IMG/VR virus record: IMGVR_UViG_3300046804_004525
Coordinates: 1 to 46,670 of that record
Length of the DNA: 46,670 bases
Direction: 5' to 3' (one strand)
From: a virus
Position numbers and translations under genes: made by a program. Positions 42,537 through 46,670 of this stretch are shown here, in pieces (positions within the stretch are counted from its first letter, which is position 1; each line of letters starts with the position of its first letter). The notes under the pieces are model-generated. The model was not told where the DNA came from, ran no database searches, and saw nothing but the letters and a program-made list of their open reading frames with translations.

Positions 42537-44186
42537 ATGAGTGATTATTATATATCCTATGAAGAAACTGTAGCTTGGAATGGCACAGTTTTTAATGCGA
42601 ATGAATATAGAAGAGCTATAAACGCATTCTATTCAAAAGTTGATCTCATAAAACCAAATGCAATAGCAGAGGATGATGCACCAACCCCAAATATTTCTGT
42701 AAAAAATTTGTCTCCAGACGCAAATTTTCCTAATGAATTGGGTTTTAATTTAAGTGGAAAATTTTCAACATCGAAACGTGATGAATTAACCGGAAAATAC
42801 TTAGCAAATGTTACTTTAAGTGGAGACATTAAAGTTCCGAGACAAACACCTAGTGGAAAAACACTAAAAGTTATAATAGCATCCGATTTTAAGACTACAC
42901 GTGCTATTGGAAATACTCCAGGTGAAGCGTTTAATAATGCTTTTAAACAACTAAGAGAATCTTTGTTACAAACTTTAGCCGATCAAGTTGGTGTTTCTGG
43001 TAAGGGAATTAAAGTGGAACGGCAAGATGCATTTACCGATCCAGATCCTGCTTTAGCAGGACCACCTACACAAACAATTAGTGGTGTAACAAATAAACCC
43101 CCAGTAGTAGATAATCCAAATATAAAACTTCCTACCCAAGAAGTAAAGGGGTTAGATGCAAATGCAGCGCAACAAGCAGCTTCAAAAGCCCAAGACGCAA
43201 CAAGTAATGCAGCATCTAAAGTACAAAGTGCGGCCGGAGGGTTAACATCACAAGTTCAAGGTGCGGCCGGTCAGGCACAAGGCGCATTAGAAGGTGCAGC
43301 TGGTCAAGTACAGGGAGCGGCCGGTCAAGCTCAAGGTGCATTAGAAGGTGCAGCTGGTCAAGTACAAGGAACGGTTGGTCAAGCACAAGGTGCATTAGAA
43401 GGCGCAGCTGGTCAGGCACAAGGTGCATTAGAAGGCGCAACTGGTCAGGCACAAGGTGCAATTGGCGGTGTTCAAGAATCTGCCGGGGGGGTACTTAGTA
43501 ATTTATCATCCGGTGTTAAAGGTGCAATCGGAGGAGGTGCTTTAGGAGCCGGTATAGGTGCATTAGCAGGCGGAGGAAAAGGTGCATTGATTGGAGCTGG
43601 GGCTGGATTGGTTGCTGGTGGTGTAGCCGGCAAAGTCTTTGATAAATTAAATCCTAAAGGACTAAAACCAGATGGACTAGGAAAAGATTGGTCTCCAGAC
43701 AAATTCAGTCCAGAATCAATCGCAGGAAATGATAAATTTGTTGATGCAAAGACTGGTTTAGTTGGTTCTACTTCAAAATTAGCCGATGGTTTGAAAGGCG
43801 GAGTGTTGGGAGGATCTTTAGGCGCCGGAATTGGTGCATTAGCAGGAGGTGGTAAAGGTGCTTTAATAGGAGGTTTAAGTGGAACTGCGGTTGGGGCTGG
43901 ATTATCTGTTGGCGGAGTGACAGGTGGAGCTTTAGTTGGCGGCGGATTAGGAGCTGGTGTGGGTGGATTATTAGGCGGAGGTAAAGGAGCTGCAATCGGT
44001 GTTGTTTCAGGCGGTGTTTTGGGTGCTGCTACTGCTAAGTTAGCAAATATTCAAAAAAGTTTACCAAAACCAAAAATACCAAAACCAGCTAACATTCCAC
44101 GTATAAAGACTATAAAAATACCAAGACCTAACAATGTTAAAGGCGCAGAAGCGTTATTAAATTTACCTAAATCTCCTTTAGGATAA
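42537..44186 (+). CDS. Structural protein with AGQAQGALEGA repeats and glycine zippers, 549 aa
   Basis: The N-terminal 180 residues look globular (YYISYEETVAWNGTVFNANE). Residues about 210-310 contain repeats of AGQ-(A/V)-QGA-LEGA units, alternately 11 residues long. Two glycine-zipper blocks (GALGAGIGALAGGGKGALIG) follow at about 335-370 and 425-500, then a Pro/Lys-rich tail (KPKIPKPANIPRIKTIKIPR). The zippers suggest membrane insertion or oligomerisation, perhaps a tail-tube or injection protein. No family assigned. Confidence 0.7.
   Translation: MSDYYISYEETVAWNGTVFNANEYRRAINAFYSKVDLIKPNAIAEDDAPTPNISVKNLSPDANFPNELGFNLSGKFSTSKRDELTGKYLANVTLSGDIKVPRQTPSGKTLKVIIASDFKTTRAIGNTPGEAFNNAFKQLRESLLQTLADQVGVSGKGIKVERQDAFTDPDPALAGPPTQTISGVTNKPPVVDNPNIKLPTQEVKGLDANAAQQAASKAQDATSNAASKVQSAAGGLTSQVQGAAGQAQGALEGAAGQVQGAAGQAQGALEGAAGQVQGTVGQAQGALEGAAGQAQGALEGATGQAQGAIGGVQESAGGVLSNLSSGVKGAIGGGALGAGIGALAGGGKGALIGAGAGLVAGGVAGKVFDKLNPKGLKPDGLGKDWSPDKFSPESIAGNDKFVDAKTGLVGSTSKLADGLKGGVLGGSLGAGIGALAGGGKGALIGGLSGTAVGAGLSVGGVTGGALVGGGLGAGVGGLLGGGKGAAIGVVSGGVLGAATAKLANIQKSLPKPKIPKPANIPRIKTIKIPRPNNVKGAEALLNLPKSPLG
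43254..43464 (+). repeat. Tandem repeats encoding AGQAQGALEGA units
   Basis: Imperfect in-frame units of about 33 nt, with related half-units, repeat about six times. The nucleotide identity is high enough for slipped-strand length change. Confidence 0.8.
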
Positions 44187-44206
44187 TAATTATATATATA
44201 AATAAT

Positions 44207-44668
44207 ATGAAAATTGAATTATTGAAAGAGTTTATCAAAAAAACGGTTCAACAAGAAGTGCGTAGTGTTATTCAAGAAGAATTAAAAGTTCAATTGAACG
44301 AACTTTTGTCAAAACAAACGACTCATTCAAAACAAAAAACATCTGAATCGGATCTAGAACAACAAATTATTAAAGAACTAGAAACGATGAATGAGTCTGT
44401 CTCAGTGGAAGAACCAAAGCCAACTAAAAAATACGTAAAGTATAGTAACAATCCGTTATTAAATGATATTTTAAATCAAACTTCGGGTGGAATTCCACAA
44501 GAGGGTGGGTTAGTAAGTATGATGGGTGGTTATGAAAGCGGTGGTAAACAAATTATAGCAGAAACTAAAGCTCCAGAGAATGCGCCTGAGCCGGTTAAAA
44601 CCGTTTACAATGCTATGAATAGAGATTACAGAGCATTATTAAAGGCAGTTGATAAAAAGAAGAAATAA
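44207..44668 (+). CDS. Baseplate-block structural protein, 153 aa
   Basis: A helical N-terminus (MKIELLKEFIKKTVQQEVRS) is followed by a charged linker and KYSNNPLLNDILNQTSGGIP, ending ALLKAVDKKKK. A similar protein precedes gp25 in marine T4-like phages; role not defined. TATAAATA (44197-44204) ends 2 nt before the ATG, an exact match to the T4 late promoter core. Confidence 0.75.
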   Translation: MKIELLKEFIKKTVQQEVRSVIQEELKVQLNELLSKQTTHSKQKTSESDLEQQIIKELETMNESVSVEEPKPTKKYVKYSNNPLLNDILNQTSGGIPQEGGLVSMMGGYESGGKQIIAETKAPENAPEPVKTVYNAMNRDYRALLKAVDKKKK

Positions 44669-44671
44669 TAT

Positions 44672-45073
44672 ATGGCTAACAAACCCATAGGATTAAAAAT
44701 ACCTTTTAGATTGGGTCAAAATGGATATTTTGAAACAAATACTGATACTATATCACAAGTTTCAAGTAATATCAAAAATCTTTTATTGACTAGACCAGGT
44801 GAACGTAGATTTAACAATGCATTTGGGTCTTCATTGTATAAAGTTTTATTTGAACAAAATGAACTGGGAGATATGCTTCCGGTTTTAGTAAATCTTGTTC
44901 AAAATGATTTAGATAAATTTATGAACGGGGTAATTGTTGAAGATGTAAAAGTACAATTATTAGAAAATGATATTGAAAATAATGATTACAATAAAATATT
45001 TATAAAAGTGGCATTTTCTTATAAAGAATTGAAATCTACAACCGAAGTAATTATTACAAACAATAACTTATAA
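44672..45073 (+). CDS. gp25-like baseplate wedge protein, 133 aa
   Basis: The block ISQVSSNIKNLLLTRPGERR then FNNAFGSSLYKVLFE is the GPW_gp25 signature (LLLTxPGERxxxxxFG), and length is typical. It is the inner wedge component that in contractile tails links the hub to the sheath start. Its TAA overlaps the next gene's ATG (TAATG). Confidence 0.93.
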   Translation: MANKPIGLKIPFRLGQNGYFETNTDTISQVSSNIKNLLLTRPGERRFNNAFGSSLYKVLFEQNELGDMLPVLVNLVQNDLDKFMNGVIVEDVKVQLLENDIENNDYNKIFIKVAFSYKELKSTTEVIITNNNL

Positions 45074-46670
45074 TGCAACAGATAATTAATAAAACATTTA
45101 AAGCAAATACAAAAGACGTTTTGTATTTAAATCGTGATTTTACTTCTTTAAAACAACAGTTGATAGATTTTACTAAACAATATTATCCTCAAAATTATAA
45201 AGATTTTAGTGAAAGTTCACCCGGTCAAATTTTTATCGAACAAGCTGCATTTGTTGGGGATGTACTTTCATACTATACTGATTATCAATTTAAAGAAAGC
45301 TTTATACAGTTTGCTGGAGAACGTAAAAATATTATAAATCAGGCTCAATTTTTGGGTTATAAACCAAAGGTATCTTCAGTATCATCTACAACTGTCGAAT
45401 TATTTCAACTGTTACCAGCAACACGTACATCTGGTGTAAATGGAGAATATGTGCCTGATGAAAGATATTGTCTTATATTAAAACCATATACCCAACTATC
45501 AAGCGTCTCTGGAATTAGTTTTATAATAGAGGATAGTGTTGATTTTAGTCAAGATACATTATTTTCCCCAAGAGAAATTAGTGTATATAGTCGTGATAAT
45601 ACAGGAGCACCGTTGTTTTATTTAATAAAAAAGACAACTCAATGTTATTCAGGTCGAATCGTTTCAAAGACATTTAGTGTGGGAGATCCACAACCATTTT
45701 TGAAAATTAAATTAGATGAAACTAATGTAGTAAAAATTATTAGTGTGGTGGATAGTAATAATATTAATTATTATGAAACACAGTATTTAGCACAAGATAC
45801 AATACCAATTGTAATTGATAATTTACCACTAAATAATCAAACACTTTCTCCATATCGCAGTGAAACTCCAAAAATACTTAAATATTTAAGAACTGAACGT
45901 AGATTTATAACTACAGTTGATCAAAATAATTTTACATATCTCCAGTTTGGAGCAAATACAGAAAATTATGAAAATACAGTTATAATCCCAAATCCAACAA
46001 ATGTTGGAGTTGCATTATCAAATTTAAAAAATCTAAATATTTCATTGGATAATACAAATGTATTGAAAGCCAATTCTTATGGCGTGTCACCATCAAATAC
46101 TACACTAACAGTAAATTATGTAATTGGAGGTGGATTAGATTCTAATGTAAATTCGGATGAAATAAATAAAATTGCAAGTACAGATTATTTAAATGACGTA
46201 ACTAGTTTAACTGATAGTGAAGTTATTCTATTAAATAATATTAAAAATTCGTTACGAGTAAATAATCCAACTTCCTCTACCGGTGGTGATAATGCTGAAA
46301 CAAATGAACAAATTCGCCAAAATGCTATTTTAAATTTTTCTTCTCAAAATAGAATGGTAACATCAGATGATATTTTGTTAAGAGTTTATTCATTACCAAC
46401 TTATTTGGGTAACGTTGCAAAAGCATATGTTGAAAGTAATTCTTCAAGAAACATTCAATATAACAGATTAATACGTGGTTTAATTGATCAAAATGAAAAC
46501 GAAGTATTAGATTTAAATCCACTTAATCCTTTAGATAGAAGAAAGTTTTTAGAATCAAATAATCCATTTACAAATAATCTTTATCTTTTGGGATTTGATG
46601 TCAATAAAAACCTTACTAAATTAAATCCAGCAACTTTACAAAATTTAATTAATTATTTAAACAATTTTAA
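45073..46670 (+). CDS. gp6/J-like baseplate wedge protein, 5' part (continues past the window)
   Basis: An open frame of 532 codons has no stop before the window end. LNRDFTSLKQQLIDFTKQYY, SPGQIFIEQAAFVGDVLSYY and AGERKNIINQAQFLGYKPK match the gp6/BaseplateJ N-terminus, and NAETNEQIRQNAILNFSSQN with VTSDDILLRVYSLPTYLGN matches its downstream core. In contractile tails gp6 forms the ring that joins wedges. Translation is coupled to gp25. Confidence 0.92.
   Translation, partial: MQQIINKTFKANTKDVLYLNRDFTSLKQQLIDFTKQYYPQNYKDFSESSPGQIFIEQAAFVGDVLSYYTDYQFKESFIQFAGERKNIINQAQFLGYKPKVSSVSSTTVELFQLLPATRTSGVNGEYVPDERYCLILKPYTQLSSVSGISFIIEDSVDFSQDTLFSPREISVYSRDNTGAPLFYLIKKTTQCYSGRIVSKTFSVGDPQPFLKIKLDETNVVKIISVVDSNNINYYETQYLAQDTIPIVIDNLPLNNQTLSPYRSETPKILKYLRTERRFITTVDQNNFTYLQFGANTENYENTVIIPNPTNVGVALSNLKNLNISLDNTNVLKANSYGVSPSNTTLTVNYVIGGGLDSNVNSDEINKIASTDYLNDVTSLTDSEVILLNNIKNSLRVNNPTSSTGGDNAETNEQIRQNAILNFSSQNRMVTSDDILLRVYSLPTYLGNVAKAYVESNSSRNIQYNRLIRGLIDQNENEVLDLNPLNPLDRRKFLESNNPFTNNLYLLGFDVNKNLTKLNPATLQNLINYLNNF

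Noticed and set aside
43216-43461. Minus-strand ORF of HLVPDQLRLLM-like repeats
   Set aside because: Shadow of the AGQAQGALEGA repeats on the plus strand. Also 43472-43702 and 43768-43995.
43254-43464. CRISPR array
   Set aside because: The repeats are adjacent, in frame and coding, without unique spacers. No CRISPR-like array was seen anywhere in the window.

Overview
The window looks like part of a large T4-like tailed phage (myovirus) genome. The right half holds a contiguous T4-type structural block: a gp55-like late sigma factor, a gp5-like spike or hub protein, and gp25- and gp6-like baseplate wedge proteins. Long tail-fibre genes precede it, together with PhoH and Hsp20, a combination familiar from marine T4-like phages. 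The host cannot be read directly. A gene between the tRNAs encodes a type IV prepilin-like protein with an [17 protein letters not shown]-type leader and a C-terminal H-x9-D-type motif, an architecture best known from Verrucomicrobiota, Lentisphaerota and Planctomycetota. I therefore infer a host of that group with low to moderate confidence.

Region 1 (1-13.6 kb) is an early region of about 36 small rightward genes, mostly of unknown function, plus an SF2/SNF2-like helicase, a DUF1281/Api92-like protein, a DUF2958-like protein and a winged-helix-like protein. A homing-endonuclease-like gene lies antisense at 3.6-4.4 kb. Most genes or gene pairs have their own sigma70-type promoter (TTGAC - 16/17 bp - TANNNT), and in 22 cases I checked base by base the ATG lies exactly 9 nt after the -10 box with no Shine-Dalgarno sequence. 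Transcripts should start about 3 nt before AUG. In six cases the TTGAC box contains the stop codon of the upstream gene. The same promoter type drives several small structured RNAs, including a family with at least three copies.

Region 2 (13.9-15.8 kb) is a leftward cluster of a hexapeptide acyltransferase, a probable glycosyltransferase and one unknown gene. Region 3 (15.8-27.6 kb) is a translation-supply region: a GP88-family gene, two tRNA arrays with 23 canonical-looking tRNAs, one aberrant tRNA-like gene and a tmRNA. Each array is headed by a copy of the same module: a short ORF, an antiterminator/terminator pair, a strong promoter and a conserved leader RNA. Additional structured RNAs and accessory genes (pseudopilin, outer-membrane barrel, trypsin-like protease, HNH nuclease, FeoA-like protein, methyltransferase-glycosyltransferase fusion) sit among the tRNAs.

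Region 4 (27.5-46.7 kb) has small genes, PhoH, four tail-fibre or structural proteins (one with an S74 chaperone, one with a C-terminal Hint domain), Hsp20, a coiled-coil membrane protein, the late sigma factor and the baseplate block, ending inside the gp6-like gene. Many start codons here are preceded within 1-7 nt by TATTTATA or TATAAATA, a candidate late-promoter element matching the encoded gp55-like sigma factor. The plus strand is G-rich over C on the left, even where genes run leftward, and C-rich on the right, suggesting a replication-linked or modular switch around 20-22 kb.
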